Assembly: GCF_013409005.1 (NCBI RefSeq)
Contig: NZ_JACBZO010000001.1
Span: 868,001-932,000 of the forward strand
Length of the DNA: 64,000 nucleotides
Origin: Demequina lutea
GTDB lineage: Bacteria; Actinomycetota; Actinomycetes; Actinomycetales; Demequinaceae
Direction of reading: 5' to 3'
Shown: piece after piece, positions 42,347 to 51,539 of the stretch
Numbering within the stretch: position 1 is the stretch's first letter
Layout of the letters: every line of letters starts with the position of its first letter
Made by a program: the position numbers and the translations under genes
Notes under the pieces: generated by a model
The model's database searches: none
What the model was told of the DNA's origin: nothing
Seen by the model: only the letters and a program-made list of their open reading frames with translations

Positions 42347-45300
42347 ATGAGCACGCCCTTTGTGAGGGCCGTGCTTGTCACCGACGGTCGCACGGACTAC
42401 ATTCCGACCGCGCTAGCCGCGATCGCCGCGTCCGACTACCCGCCATCCCAGTTCCATCTGGTCCTGGTCGACGGCGCGGGTCCCTCCGATCTTTTCGGTC
42501 TCGACGTGGACGTTTTCACCTCGTCCGCGAGCACATACGCTGCGGCAATCGACGAGGTGCTTGAGGCGCAATCCGCGCGTGACGGCGAGCTCTTGTGGCT
42601 ACTTCACGACGATGTCGCCCCCGCTCCGGACGCCCTAGGCCGCCTCGTGGCGACCATGGGTAAACGCCCGCGGGCAGCAATTGTTGGCGCGGCTCACGTC
42701 CGGTGGCGCGACACTTCCCGGTTGGTCAACCTCGGCACCACCGTCTCGCGAATCGGTGCACGACGCATACCGCTCGTGGTCGAGGACGACATCAATCAAG
42801 GCCAACACGATTGGCGCGAAGATGTCATGGCCGTATCCCTCGCCGCAGCGCTCATCAGGCGCGAGGCGTTCGAGCGGCTCGGAGGCATCGATAGCGGCTA
42901 CGACGGATTCGGTGACAGCCTCGAGTTCTGCAGGCGGGCGTGGGCGAGCGGCCTCGATGTGGTTGTCGACCCGTCGGCCCTCGTCCGACACGCTCAAGCC
43001 TCGTTGTACGGCGCGCGATCAGCAGGAAGGGGGCGCGCATCGACCCACGCCCGCAGGCGAGTCAGCGATTGGCACCATGCGTTCGCCTGGGCTCCCTGGT
43101 GGCTCGTGCCCGTGCTCGTGATCTTGGTTCCCCTTTCCGCGGTCGTCAGGGTCCCTGTCCGGATCGCACAGAACGTGCCTCGCGTCGCTCTCGCGGAACT
43201 GGCGGTTCCCGCACTCCTGGTTCGCAGGCTTCCCGCGATCGCGCGTACCGTGGCGGCCCATCGGCGCGCGGGGGCGAGGGGAGCGATCGAGCCCAGACTC
43301 TTTGCGAGCCCCAAGCTGGTCATGGACGCGGTGCGTCAGCGCGAACTCGGTGTATTCGAGCGATCACGGGCAGCGAACGTCCCGAGCGACTTGTTGCGGG
43401 CCGAACTCGACAGCTCCCGTGCCACACACCGACTGAGCCTTCTCTTCGTGGCCATCGTGGCCACGGGGGCGGCGGTGGCTCTTGGCATCGGCTGGATCCG
43501 CGCGCTTGCCGGGGGGCAGATGATCACCGGGCCAGGAATCGGAAGCACGGCGCTCAGCTCAGGAGCGGTGTGGTCGCGCGCTTGGACTGGATGGTCCGAT
43601 ACAGGGTTTGGCTCTCCCGGAATTGACGGGGCGTTCGCCGGGCTCATGGCGCCGCTTGCGGCGCTTCCTGGGGGCCTCAGGGTTTCGCTCGGCGTGTTCC
43701 TGATCGCCGCGCCGCTCATCGCGGCGCTCGCGGCGTGGAGGGCCGCGGGGCACGCCACGCGCGGATCGTGGATGCGCGGGTCCGCAGCCCTGGTCTTTGC
43801 GCTGTGGCCGCCGTTCCTGGCGGCCATCTTCGACGGCAGGGTCGGACCCGTGATCGCGCACATTGCGCTCGCCATCGCAGCGGACGCATTTGCGCGAGCG
43901 ACGGGTTGGCGCCGCGGTGAACTGGTGAGGGATCGCGAGGTGCTCGATTCTGCTCCCGCGTCTGCGTCGGCGGGGCTCGCAACCGCGCTCGCTCTCACGG
44001 TGGCGACGGTGGCCCAGCCGGTGTTGCTGATTCCGGTGATTGTGGTCATTGTGGTGCTCGGCGCGGCGGCGAGCAGTTCGCGGCGTCGTCTCGGGGGGAT
44101 GATTAGCGTTCCGGTTGTCGTCGGCCTCCCTGGCCTCGTCGCTGCGGCCCGCTACGTATCTCATCCGACCGACGCCTTGTCGATCCTCGCTCGCGAGCCT
44201 GGGCCGGGCGCCTCCTGGCAAGGAGACGCGTGGCGAGTCGCCATGGGATTGTCCGATACGGGCCGATGGGCTCCCCTGATACATGGCGCCGGCGTGATCG
44301 GCCGGGTGGGCGCATGCGTGTTGATCGTCGCGGCACTCGCCGCGTTGCTTTCCCGGTCGGCGTGGCGTTCGGCAGCCGTTGGATTAGCACTCGTCGGGAT
44401 TGGCTTCGGCGTCTCGTGGTGGTCGGCCTCGTCGACGGTCGCTTGGTCTGACAACGCGGGCGCTGGCGCCATTAGCGGGTGGCCGGGGGCGGGATCCTCA
44501 CTCGTCGTGCTCGGAGCCCTCGTGGCGGCGTTGAGCACCGACGGTGCATTGCGGGGCCTCATCGGGAGGCGCTTCGCGGTGGGCAGGGTTGTGGGCGCTT
44601 CCCTGGCAACTCTCGCCGTGGGCGCTTCGCTTGCGACAGTCGTGTTCATGGCGTGGCCCGGAGCGGTGCGCGGATCGGCAACGGTAGCGGCCTCGACGGT
44701 GCTTCCCCTGGCGGTGCCGCTCGACCAAGAGGGTCCGTACCGCCAACGCGTGCTTGTTCTTGATCAGCGAGACGACGGCACGATCGCGTACACGGTGCTG
44801 AGTCACGACGGTTCGAGCGAAGCGATCGGAAGGACGGACCTGGGGCCGACGGGCGAACCGCTCGGAACGTCGGGCGAGGCCTCTGCGGCTGTCTCGTCGA
44901 TCGCGGAAACCGTCGCGGATGCGAGCCGTTCGGGGGAAGCCAAACTCGACGCGCTGACCGCGTGGGGCATCGGCGCCATCGTCGTCACGCCGGGAGGAGA
45001 CCGCATCCGAAGCGCTCTGGATCAGAATGGGTCGTTGACCTTGGCCGGTGACTCCGAGCGCGGAACCGCGTATCGCATCGAAGGTGGCACGGCATCGCGG
45101 GCGTGGGTCGAGACGAACGGCTCCAAGGTCGCGTTGCGCTCAACGGCGACCGAGGGCTCATTGAGCCAAGATTTCGCTACAGGCGGGACCCTCGTGATCG
45201 CGGTGCCGGCGGGCAAGGGTTGGCAGGCGTGGGCAGAGGGCTCGGCGCTGAAGCCCGTGAACGACGCTCTCGGCCGCGCCGCGTTTGCGGTTCCTGCGGG

Positions 45301-45430
45301 GGCATCGAACGTGTCCTACGCGTACAGAGACCCCGCACAGCGGTGGTGGTGGTGGGCGAGTGCCGTGGCAGTCGCTTGGGCGCTCCTCGGCGCGGTGCCC
45401 TTGCGCAGGTCTTCGGAGGTGGCGGCATGA
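42347..45430 (+). CDS. Large membrane glycosyltransferase family 2 protein
   Basis: A 1027-aa protein: an N-terminal GT2 catalytic domain (about 1-250; WLLHDDVAPAPDAL holds the DxD-like HDD, and GGIDSGYDGFGDSLEFCRRA the acceptor/base region) fused to a membrane part of about 12 segments (250-780) and a C-terminal extracytoplasmic domain of about 230 residues ending with one more membrane segment. Probably a cell-wall polysaccharide transferase working from nucleotide sugars at the inner face. Followed by a DUF5719 gene in ATGA overlap; this gene pair next to WhiB2 is typical of actinobacteria. Confidence 0.85.
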   Translation: MSTPFVRAVLVTDGRTDYIPTALAAIAASDYPPSQFHLVLVDGAGPSDLFGLDVDVFTSSASTYAAAIDEVLEAQSARDGELLWLLHDDVAPAPDALGRLVATMGKRPRAAIVGAAHVRWRDTSRLVNLGTTVSRIGARRIPLVVEDDINQGQHDWREDVMAVSLAAALIRREAFERLGGIDSGYDGFGDSLEFCRRAWASGLDVVVDPSALVRHAQASLYGARSAGRGRASTHARRRVSDWHHAFAWAPWWLVPVLVILVPLSAVVRVPVRIAQNVPRVALAELAVPALLVRRLPAIARTVAAHRRAGARGAIEPRLFASPKLVMDAVRQRELGVFERSRAANVPSDLLRAELDSSRATHRLSLLFVAIVATGAAVALGIGWIRALAGGQMITGPGIGSTALSSGAVWSRAWTGWSDTGFGSPGIDGAFAGLMAPLAALPGGLRVSLGVFLIAAPLIAALAAWRAAGHATRGSWMRGSAALVFALWPPFLAAIFDGRVGPVIAHIALAIAADAFARATGWRRGELVRDREVLDSAPASASAGLATALALTVATVAQPVLLIPVIVVIVVLGAAASSSRRRLGGMISVPVVVGLPGLVAAARYVSHPTDALSILAREPGPGASWQGDAWRVAMGLSDTGRWAPLIHGAGVIGRVGACVLIVAALAALLSRSAWRSAAVGLALVGIGFGVSWWSASSTVAWSDNAGAGAISGWPGAGSSLVVLGALVAALSTDGALRGLIGRRFAVGRVVGASLATLAVGASLATVVFMAWPGAVRGSATVAASTVLPLAVPLDQEGPYRQRVLVLDQRDDGTIAYTVLSHDGSSEAIGRTDLGPTGEPLGTSGEASAAVSSIAETVADASRSGEAKLDALTAWGIGAIVVTPGGDRIRSALDQNGSLTLAGDSERGTAYRIEGGTASRAWVETNGSKVALRSTATEGSLSQDFATGGTLVIAVPAGKGWQAWAEGSALKPVNDALGRAAFAVPAGASNVSYAYRDPAQRWWWWASAVAVAWALLGAVPLRRSSEVAA

Positions 45431-46743
45431 TCGCCAGGATCGTGACGCGAATAGTTGTCGTTCTCGTCGCAGCGGCAGGGGCGTTCGCCGCCTATATGGC
45501 GTCTCCAGCGAGCCTTGCCACGCCATCGAGTTCCACGTTCTCCATTGCCCCGCCCGCGCCTGTTGTCGCGTGCCCCGGACCGCAACGCGTGCCCGTAGGC
45601 AACGTCGGCGCGGGAGGAGACCTTGCCTCCCAACCGACGCAGCGCACCTACAACGTCTACGCGCCAGCGCCCACGTCTCCGCAAGGTGATGGCGAGGTTG
45701 CTGTGGCACCGGTTGCCGCCCAAGTGGAGCGCATCGGCGACGGCGACATTGAGGGCTGGTCGGCGATGTCATGTGGACAGGCGCAACTGGATCAGTGGCT
45801 CGTCGGGGGATCGACCTCCCTTGGTTCGAGCGCGCGACTGGTACTCGCTAACCCCAGCGCCGCCCCCACCGAGGCCACCGTGACGGTGTACGGGCCGCTC
45901 GGCCAGGTGCAGAACGCGTTTGTCGTCGCGGTGGCGCCCGGGGGGCAGGTCAACAAGCTTCTCGAGGCGGTTGTCGCCGAATTGCCCGCGATGGTGGTCC
46001 GAGTGCAGGCGACAGGACCTGGTGTCGTAGCGGATCTTCAAGACTCGCGACTGGAAGGCTTCCAACCGGCTGGAACCGAATGGGTCACGCCAAGTGACCT
46101 GGCGAAGACGCTCGTGATCCCCGCGGTGGGTGCTCAGAATCCGAGCGCCACGGTGACCTTGAGACTCATGGCTCCGAAGGGCGCATCGGTGGAACTGTCG
46201 TTGGTTTCTGACCAGGGAGTCCAGCCGTGGTCCGTGGGTCACGCGCTGGCGCTAGAGCCGGGGGTCGTCACCGACATCGACCTGCCGCAGGGGCTCGCGG
46301 GCGCGATCGAGGTCCGAGCGGACAGCGCGGTGCTGGCCTCCGCGCGCACAGTGGTGCCGCGCACGCCGCGCGAGGCAATCCAAGGGGACGTCGCATACGA
46401 CCACATGTGGGTGGCCGGCGAGGCCGTGAGCCAGGGCACTCTCACGGGTGTCCTGCCGCTTGAAGGCGCACGGATCGCCGTCTACTCACCCACGGACGCA
46501 CACGTGGTCGTGAAGGATTCCGGAGGTGCGACGGTCGCGGAGGCCGACCTTACGGCGCGCACGGTCCAATGGCTCGATGTGCCCGCACCTGCCGGAACCG
46601 TGTTGAGCACGACGGGTGAGTTCGCGTGGGCGTTCGTCATGGAGTCCGATGCCGGGTACCTCACCTCTTCCGAACCGGTAGACGTGGGCCAGAAGAGCCT
46701 CACCGCGACCGTCGTGGCCGCGCACCTGCCTGCGGGCGGCTAG
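45427..46743 (+). CDS. DUF5719 secreted/anchored protein
   Basis: A 438-aa protein with an N-terminal membrane segment or uncleaved signal (residues 4-27) and a long extracytoplasmic beta-rich region of repeated Ig-like character (SSARLVLANPSAAPTEATVTVYG, KTLVIPAVGAQNPSATVTLRLMAP), matching DUF5719. Function unknown; coupling to the GT2 gene by ATGA suggests it serves the same envelope pathway. It converges on the zincin-like gene. Confidence 0.85.
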   Translation: MIARIVTRIVVVLVAAAGAFAAYMASPASLATPSSSTFSIAPPAPVVACPGPQRVPVGNVGAGGDLASQPTQRTYNVYAPAPTSPQGDGEVAVAPVAAQVERIGDGDIEGWSAMSCGQAQLDQWLVGGSTSLGSSARLVLANPSAAPTEATVTVYGPLGQVQNAFVVAVAPGGQVNKLLEAVVAELPAMVVRVQATGPGVVADLQDSRLEGFQPAGTEWVTPSDLAKTLVIPAVGAQNPSATVTLRLMAPKGASVELSLVSDQGVQPWSVGHALALEPGVVTDIDLPQGLAGAIEVRADSAVLASARTVVPRTPREAIQGDVAYDHMWVAGEAVSQGTLTGVLPLEGARIAVYSPTDAHVVVKDSGGATVAEADLTARTVQWLDVPAPAGTVLSTTGEFAWAFVMESDAGYLTSSEPVDVGQKSLTATVVAAHLPAGG

Positions 46744-46808
46744 GGGCGCACTCGACCGGCTCGCGAGTTCTCGCACGGACTGTCGCGATTCATGAGATCG
46801 CGGTGCGG

Positions 46809-47210
46809 CTACTCGGCGGCCCCATAGTCGGGGTCGATCTCGTCGGGACGGATCGATAAGAGGTGACCCACTTGCTCCGCCAAGATGTCACGCACCAGCC
46901 CGGGGAGTTCTTCTTCGCCCGCGCGCTGGACTACCGGCCGGCGGTACAGCACGACGCGGGTGGGCGCCCCGTACTCGCCCGGAAGTACCCTCCCGAGGGG
47001 CACCCCTTGCTCCCATGGCGCGGGATCGGAGGGAGGCACGTCCTCCACGCCAAATTCGAGTGAACCCCACTGCGAACTCCAGCGGGTCGCGAGCCGCTCG
47101 GAGGCGTCGGCCACGATCTCGTCGAAGCGCTCCGACCGGGTGCGGTGCCCGGGGAGCGCTACGGCCAAGAGGGGCCTTCGCATTCCCCTGCCGTGTGCAT
47201 CTCTCCTCAT
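46809..47210 (-). CDS. Metallopeptidase-family (zincin-like) protein without HExxH
   Basis: A 133-aa protein resembling the actinobacterial branch of the short zincin-like metallopeptidase family (Rv3259-like). Seen: FDEIVADASERL and LGVED-like FGVEDVPPSDP near the middle, RVVLYRRPV, and the end LVRDILAEQVGHLLSIRPDEIDPDY. Active members carry HExxH where this one reads AEQVGHLL, so metal catalysis is doubtful. ATG 47210 lies 6 nt after TAGGGT. Divergent from the DUF3499 gene by 70 bp, as in related genomes. Confidence 0.78.
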   Translation of the reverse strand: MRRDAHGRGMRRPLLAVALPGHRTRSERFDEIVADASERLATRWSSQWGSLEFGVEDVPPSDPAPWEQGVPLGRVLPGEYGAPTRVVLYRRPVVQRAGEEELPGLVRDILAEQVGHLLSIRPDEIDPDYGAAE

Positions 47211-47216
47211 GACTCG

Positions 47217-47222
47217 ACCCTA
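47217..47222 (-). promoter_or_regulatory. -10 element of zincin-like gene (leaderless)
   Basis: TAGGGT on the minus strand, 6 nt before ATG 47210. Confidence 0.42.
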
Positions 47223-47267
47223 ACTCGCGTCGCGGCGTGGTTCACGTAGCGCGCACTGGATCGCGGG

Positions 47268-47273
47268 TACCGT
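47268..47273 (+). promoter_or_regulatory. -10 element of DUF3499 gene (leaderless)
   Basis: TACCGT ends 7 nt before GTG 47281. Confidence 0.42.
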
Positions 47274-47280
47274 CGCGTGT

Positions 47281-47643
47281 GTGATCCCGAGTAGGCAGTG
47301 CACCAAGACCGCGTGTTCGCGCGCCGCGGTGGCGACTCTCACGTACGTCTACGCAGACTCGACCGTTGTCGTGGGTCAGTTGTCCTTCGAGGCGGAGCCG
47401 CACAGCTACGACCTGTGCGCCCACCATGCGGAGCGGTTCACGGCTCCGCGCGGCTGGGACGTCGTTCACATTCAGCAGGAGTTCGAAGACAACGGCCCGT
47501 CGCCGGATGACTTGGACGCGCTCGCGAGGGCCGTTCGCGAGGCTGGCCGGCCCGTGGCCCAAGCGCCGATCGCGGAGCCTCGGCCCTCTCTCGCATCGGA
47601 ACCCCGCCGAGGCCACCTTCGCGTCGTCTCCTCGGAGGCCTGA
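47281..47643 (+). CDS. DUF3499 protein
   Basis: A 120-aa actinobacterial protein. The N-terminus RQCTKTACSRAAVATLTYVYADS and later YDLCAHHAERFTAPRGW hold Cys/His residues spaced like a metal-binding site (Cys8, Cys13 and the CxHH cluster); the C-terminal third is disordered. This matches DUF3499, always found beside the zincin-like and phosphomannomutase genes in mycobacteria and relatives. Function unknown. It precedes manB by 54 bp, which has its own -10 element. Confidence 0.87.
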   Translation: MIPSRQCTKTACSRAAVATLTYVYADSTVVVGQLSFEAEPHSYDLCAHHAERFTAPRGWDVVHIQQEFEDNGPSPDDLDALARAVREAGRPVAQAPIAEPRPSLASEPRRGHLRVVSSEA

Positions 47644-47685
47644 GGTCTCAGTTGGCCTGGGCGCCCGAAGGCGGCCAGGCTTCGG

Positions 47686-47691
47686 TACTCT
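47686..47691 (+). promoter_or_regulatory. -10 element of manB (leaderless)
   Basis: TACTCT ends 6 nt before GTG 47698. Confidence 0.42.
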
Positions 47692-47697
47692 TGGGGC

Positions 47698-49116
47698 GTG
47701 AACTTCCCAGATCTGAGCGGCCTTATCAAGTCCTACGACGTACGCGGAGTGGTCGGTGAGGACCTCACGCACGACGTGGCCAAGGCGATCGGCGCCGCCT
47801 TTGCGGACGCGATCGTGTTGCCCGACTCCGAGCGCACCGTAGTGATCGGCCATGACATGCGTGACAGTTCGCCTGGACTCGCCACGGCCATCGCCGCCGG
47901 CCTCTCCGCGCGCGGAGTGGACGTCATCCACGTGGGCCTGTGCTCGACGGACGGACTGTACTTCGCCTCTGGAATGCTCAATCTGCCAGGGGTGATGATT
48001 ACCGCGAGCCACAACCCCGCCGAATACAACGGCATGAAGATGTGCCGCTCGCGCGCCCGCGCAGTGGGCGAGAACTCGGGGCTTGGTGACGTGCGTGCGC
48101 TCGCGTCCCGCTACCTTGTCGAGCCCTTCGAGACGGCCGAAACGGCAGGCACGGTGACCGAGCGCGACATGCTCGTGGAGTACGCGGAGTTCCTGAGGTC
48201 GCTCGTCCCGCTGGGTCACGGGCGTCCGTTGAAGGTCGTCGTCGACGCGGCGAACGCGATGGGGGGCTACACCGTCCCCGCCGTTCTGGGTACCGCCGCA
48301 GGGCTTCCGGAGCTTCCCCTTGAGATCATCCCGCTGTATTTCGAGCTGGACGGGACCTTCCCGAATCACGAGGCGAACCCGCTCGACGAAGAGAACCTGC
48401 GTGACCTGCAGGCCGCCGTCCTTGAACACGGCGCCGACATCGGCCTCGCCTTCGACGGAGACGCCGACAGGTGCTTCGCGGTGGACGAAAAGGGCCACAT
48501 CGTGCGCGCCTCGGCGATCACCTGCCTGGTGGGGCTACGGGAGACGGCCAGGGAGGCCGCCGTCGGGCGCACCGCCACGATCATTCACAACCTGATTTCC
48601 TCGCGGGCGGTTCCCGAACAGCTCTCGGCCGCCGGTGCGAACCCTGTCCGTTCCAAGGTGGGCCACTCGAATATCAAGGCCCAGATGGCGGAGCTCAACG
48701 CGATCTTCGGCGGCGAACATTCGGCACATTTCTACTTCCGTGACTTCTACTTTGCGGACTCGGGAATGCTTGCGGCCATGCACGTGCTCGCCGCACTTGG
48801 CGAGAGCGACCGCCCGCTATCGGAGCTGCTCGAGGCCCACGACCCGTACGCGGCGTCCGGCGAGATCAACTCGCGCGTCGCGTCGGTGCCCGAGGCGCTC
48901 GCGAGGGTCCGCGAGGGTTTTGCGGGCGACGGCGTGGTCATCGGCGATTTCGACGGGCTCACGTTCACGCACTGGTCCGACGAGGGAGATCGCTGGTGGT
49001 TCAACGTGCGCGCCTCCAACACGGAACCGCTGCTCAGGCTCAACGTCGAGGCGGCGGAGCAGTCGGTCATGGAACGGATTCGCGACGGGGTGCTCGCGGC
49101 GATCAGGTCGAGTTAA
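47698..49116 (+). CDS. manB: Phosphomannomutase/phosphoglucomutase ManB
   Basis: Interconverts mannose-6-P and mannose-1-P (or the glucose forms), feeding GDP-mannose and cell-wall mannosides. 472 aa. All four family motifs are visible: phosphoserine loop MITASHNPAEYNGMK, metal loop FDGDADRC, sugar loop GGEHSAHFYFRDFY and phosphate loop RASNTEPLLRLN. The next gene begins at the base after its stop, so they may share a transcript. Confidence 0.94.
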   Translation: MNFPDLSGLIKSYDVRGVVGEDLTHDVAKAIGAAFADAIVLPDSERTVVIGHDMRDSSPGLATAIAAGLSARGVDVIHVGLCSTDGLYFASGMLNLPGVMITASHNPAEYNGMKMCRSRARAVGENSGLGDVRALASRYLVEPFETAETAGTVTERDMLVEYAEFLRSLVPLGHGRPLKVVVDAANAMGGYTVPAVLGTAAGLPELPLEIIPLYFELDGTFPNHEANPLDEENLRDLQAAVLEHGADIGLAFDGDADRCFAVDEKGHIVRASAITCLVGLRETAREAAVGRTATIIHNLISSRAVPEQLSAAGANPVRSKVGHSNIKAQMAELNAIFGGEHSAHFYFRDFYFADSGMLAAMHVLAALGESDRPLSELLEAHDPYAASGEINSRVASVPEALARVREGFAGDGVVIGDFDGLTFTHWSDEGDRWWFNVRASNTEPLLRLNVEAAEQSVMERIRDGVLAAIRSS

Positions 49117-50025
49117 GTGTCTACCGAGGGCGGAAGAAAGGCGATCGTCGCGGCGCTCAGCGCCAACCTGGGCATCGGCCTTACCAAATTCGTGGCTTTT
49201 GGACTGACGGGCGCGTCATCGATGCTTGCCGAGGCCATCCACTCGGTGGCCGACTCGGGCAACCAGTTGCTCTTGCTCTTGGGCGGCAAGCAGGCCAAGA
49301 AGGAAGAAGACACGCAGCACCCCTTCGGTTACTCGCGCGCCAGGTACTACTACGCGTTCCTCGTGGCGGTGGTCCTCTTCTCGCTGGGTGGCCTGTTCGC
49401 ACTGTATGAGGCCTGGCACAAGTTTCAGCACCCGGAGCCGATCGAGTCGTGGCCGTGGGTCCCCGTCGTTGTCCTCGTGATCGCGGTCGGGCTCGAGGGA
49501 TATTCGTTGCGAACGGGGGTCGTCGAGTCCAACAAGACGCGCGGCAAGGCTTCGTGGCCCGCCTTCGTGCGCAAGTCTCGCTCTCCAGAACTGCCCGTGA
49601 TCCTCTTGGAGGACGTGGGCGCCATCCTGGGCCTCGTATTTGCGCTGTTCGGGGTCACCATGACCCTCATCACCCACAATGGCCTCTGGGATGCGGCAGG
49701 CACCGCGCTGATCGGCGCACTGTTGTGCACCATTGCGGTGGTTCTTGGCCGCGAGACCAAGTCGATGCTCATGGGGGAGTCGGCCACTCCCGAGGACGTG
49801 GCCGCGATTCGGGCCGCCCTGGCAGAGTCAGAGCTCGGCGACGTCATTCACCTGCGCACGATGCACTTGGGGCCCGACGACGTGTTGGTTGCGGCCAAGG
49901 TCGGCGTGCCCGCCGATTTCACCGCGCAACAGGTCGCCGACCTCGTCGACGGCGCCGAGGCTCGCATCCGAACGGCGGTCCCTGCCGCGCGCCTTATCTA
50001 CCTAGAACCAGACGTGCGCCGGTAA
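49117..50025 (+). CDS. Cation diffusion facilitator transporter
   Basis: A 302-aa inner-membrane metal/proton antiporter of the CDF family (Zn, Fe or Mn class unresolved). Six membrane segments; the segment-2 metal motif reads HSVADSGNQ and segment 5 carries LEDVGA, giving the His/Asp site; HPFGYSRARYYYAF is the typical loop. A cytoplasmic C-terminal domain of about 90 residues follows (SEDV-like TPEDVAAIRAALAES, VIHLRTMHLGPDDVLVAAKV). GTG 49117 abuts the manB stop with no clear ribosome binding site, suggesting coupled translation. Confidence 0.88.
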   Translation: MSTEGGRKAIVAALSANLGIGLTKFVAFGLTGASSMLAEAIHSVADSGNQLLLLLGGKQAKKEEDTQHPFGYSRARYYYAFLVAVVLFSLGGLFALYEAWHKFQHPEPIESWPWVPVVVLVIAVGLEGYSLRTGVVESNKTRGKASWPAFVRKSRSPELPVILLEDVGAILGLVFALFGVTMTLITHNGLWDAAGTALIGALLCTIAVVLGRETKSMLMGESATPEDVAAIRAALAESELGDVIHLRTMHLGPDDVLVAAKVGVPADFTAQQVADLVDGAEARIRTAVPAARLIYLEPDVRR

Positions 50026-50055
50026 CCCCCGCGCATTTGACCCAAGGAGTTCCAC

Positions 50056-51495
50056 ATGACCGAGCACGTCGTCGCCAACCTCGCCCTCGCTGAGGCGGGT
50101 CGCACCCAAATTCGCCTCGCGGAGGTGGAGATGCCGGGCCTCATGGCCTTGCGCGCAGAGTTTGGCGAGGCGCAGCCGCTGGGGAACGCCCGCATCGCAG
50201 GATCGCTCCACATGACAGTGCAGACGGCCGTCCTGATCGAGACCCTCACCGCGCTCGGCGCCGAGGTCAGATGGGCGTCGTGCAACATCTTCTCGACCCA
50301 GGACGAGGCCGCGGCTGCGATCGTCGTCGGCCCTGGCACGTACTCCGCCCCCGCCGGAGTGCCGGTCTTCGCCACGAAGGGCGAGACCATCGCCGACTAC
50401 TGGGATTACACGGACAGGATCCTCACGTGGGAGGGCTTCGACGGCCCCACGATGATCCTCGATGATGGCGGCGACGCGACGCTTCTCGTTCACGAGGGGG
50501 TCAAGGCGGAGAAGGCCGGCTCGGTGCCCGCCCCGCTTGACGAGGAGGACCCGGCCTACAACCTCGAGGTGGAGGGAATGCGTGCGGTGCTACGCCGCTC
50601 CCTGGCGTCCGACCCCACTCGCTTCACGCGCATGGCCGCTGGCATCGTCGGCACGAGCGAGGAAACCACGACGGGCGTGCACCGTCTGGACCAGATGCAC
50701 GCACGCGGCGAGCTGCTCTTTGCGGCAATCAACGTGAACGACTCGGTCACCAAGTCCAAGTTCGACAACAAGTACGGCATCCGCCACTCGCTTCCAGACG
50801 GCCTCAACAGGGCCACCGACGTGCTCATGGGCGGCAAGATCGCGTTCGTGTGCGGGTACGGTGACGTCGGCAAGGGAGCGGCCGAGGCGTTGCGCGGCCA
50901 GGGTGCCCGCGTCGTGATCTCCGAGGTCGACCCGATCTGCGCCCTGCAGGCGGCGATGGACGGCTTTGAGGTCACGCGCGTCGAGGACTACGTGTCCCGC
51001 GCCGACTTCTTCATCACCACGACGGGCAACAAGGACATCATCCGCATCGAACACATGGTGGCGATGAAGGACAAGGCGATCGTGGCCAACGTCGGGCATT
51101 TCGACAACGAGATCGACATGGCGGGGCTGTCTCGCTCGGGAGCCAAGCACCAGCCCGTGAAGCCCCAGGTCGACGAGTGGACGTTCCCCGACGGCCACTC
51201 GATCATCGTGCTGAGCGAGGGCAGGCTGATGAACCTCGGAAACGCGACGGGGCACCCGAGCTTTGTCATGTCGACGTCCTTCGCCAACCAGGTGCTCGCG
51301 CAGATCGAGTTGTGGGTCAACCTCGACGCCTATCCGTTGGGCGTGCATCGCCTGCCCAAGCAGCTCGATGAGAAGGTGGCGCGCCTGCACCTCGACGCGT
51401 TAGGAGTGCGCCTCACCGAGTTGTCGAATAGCCAGGCGGACTACCTCGGCATCCCCGTCGCGGGTCCGTTCAAGGCGGACCATTACAGGTACTGA
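50056..51495 (+). CDS. sahH: S-adenosylhomocysteine hydrolase
   Basis: Splits S-adenosylhomocysteine into adenosine and homocysteine, keeping the methyl cycle running; cytosolic NAD-dependent tetramer. 479 aa. Seen: [17 protein letters not shown] and [11 protein letters not shown] in the substrate domain, [16 protein letters not shown], the NAD motif [11 protein letters not shown], and the C-terminal FKADHYRY. The active-site residues are intact. ATG 50056 has CAAGGAGT upstream. The 30-bp gap after the CDF gene leaves no room for an SAH riboswitch. Confidence 0.97.
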   Translation: MTEHVVANLALAEAGRTQIRLAEVEMPGLMALRAEFGEAQPLGNARIAGSLHMTVQTAVLIETLTALGAEVRWASCNIFSTQDEAAAAIVVGPGTYSAPAGVPVFATKGETIADYWDYTDRILTWEGFDGPTMILDDGGDATLLVHEGVKAEKAGSVPAPLDEEDPAYNLEVEGMRAVLRRSLASDPTRFTRMAAGIVGTSEETTTGVHRLDQMHARGELLFAAINVNDSVTKSKFDNKYGIRHSLPDGLNRATDVLMGGKIAFVCGYGDVGKGAAEALRGQGARVVISEVDPICALQAAMDGFEVTRVEDYVSRADFFITTTGNKDIIRIEHMVAMKDKAIVANVGHFDNEIDMAGLSRSGAKHQPVKPQVDEWTFPDGHSIIVLSEGRLMNLGNATGHPSFVMSTSFANQVLAQIELWVNLDAYPLGVHRLPKQLDEKVARLHLDALGVRLTELSNSQADYLGIPVAGPFKADHYRY

Positions 51496-51539
51496 CGGCC
51501 GACGGTACTGACCGCCTCAGGCAGTCGTTGCGTCGTGCG

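Noticed and set aside
46784..46802. Hairpin CGCGAT-tcatgag-ATCGCG between convergent DUF5719 and zincin-like genes
   Set aside because: Six pairs, no U-tract; too weak to call a terminator.
47242..48498. 418-codon minus-strand open frame opposite DUF3499 and manB
   Set aside because: It spans two real genes and the gap between them; composition is that of antisense DNA.
50026..50055. SAH riboswitch in front of sahH
   Set aside because: Only 30 bp separate it from the CDF gene; there is no space for the aptamer.
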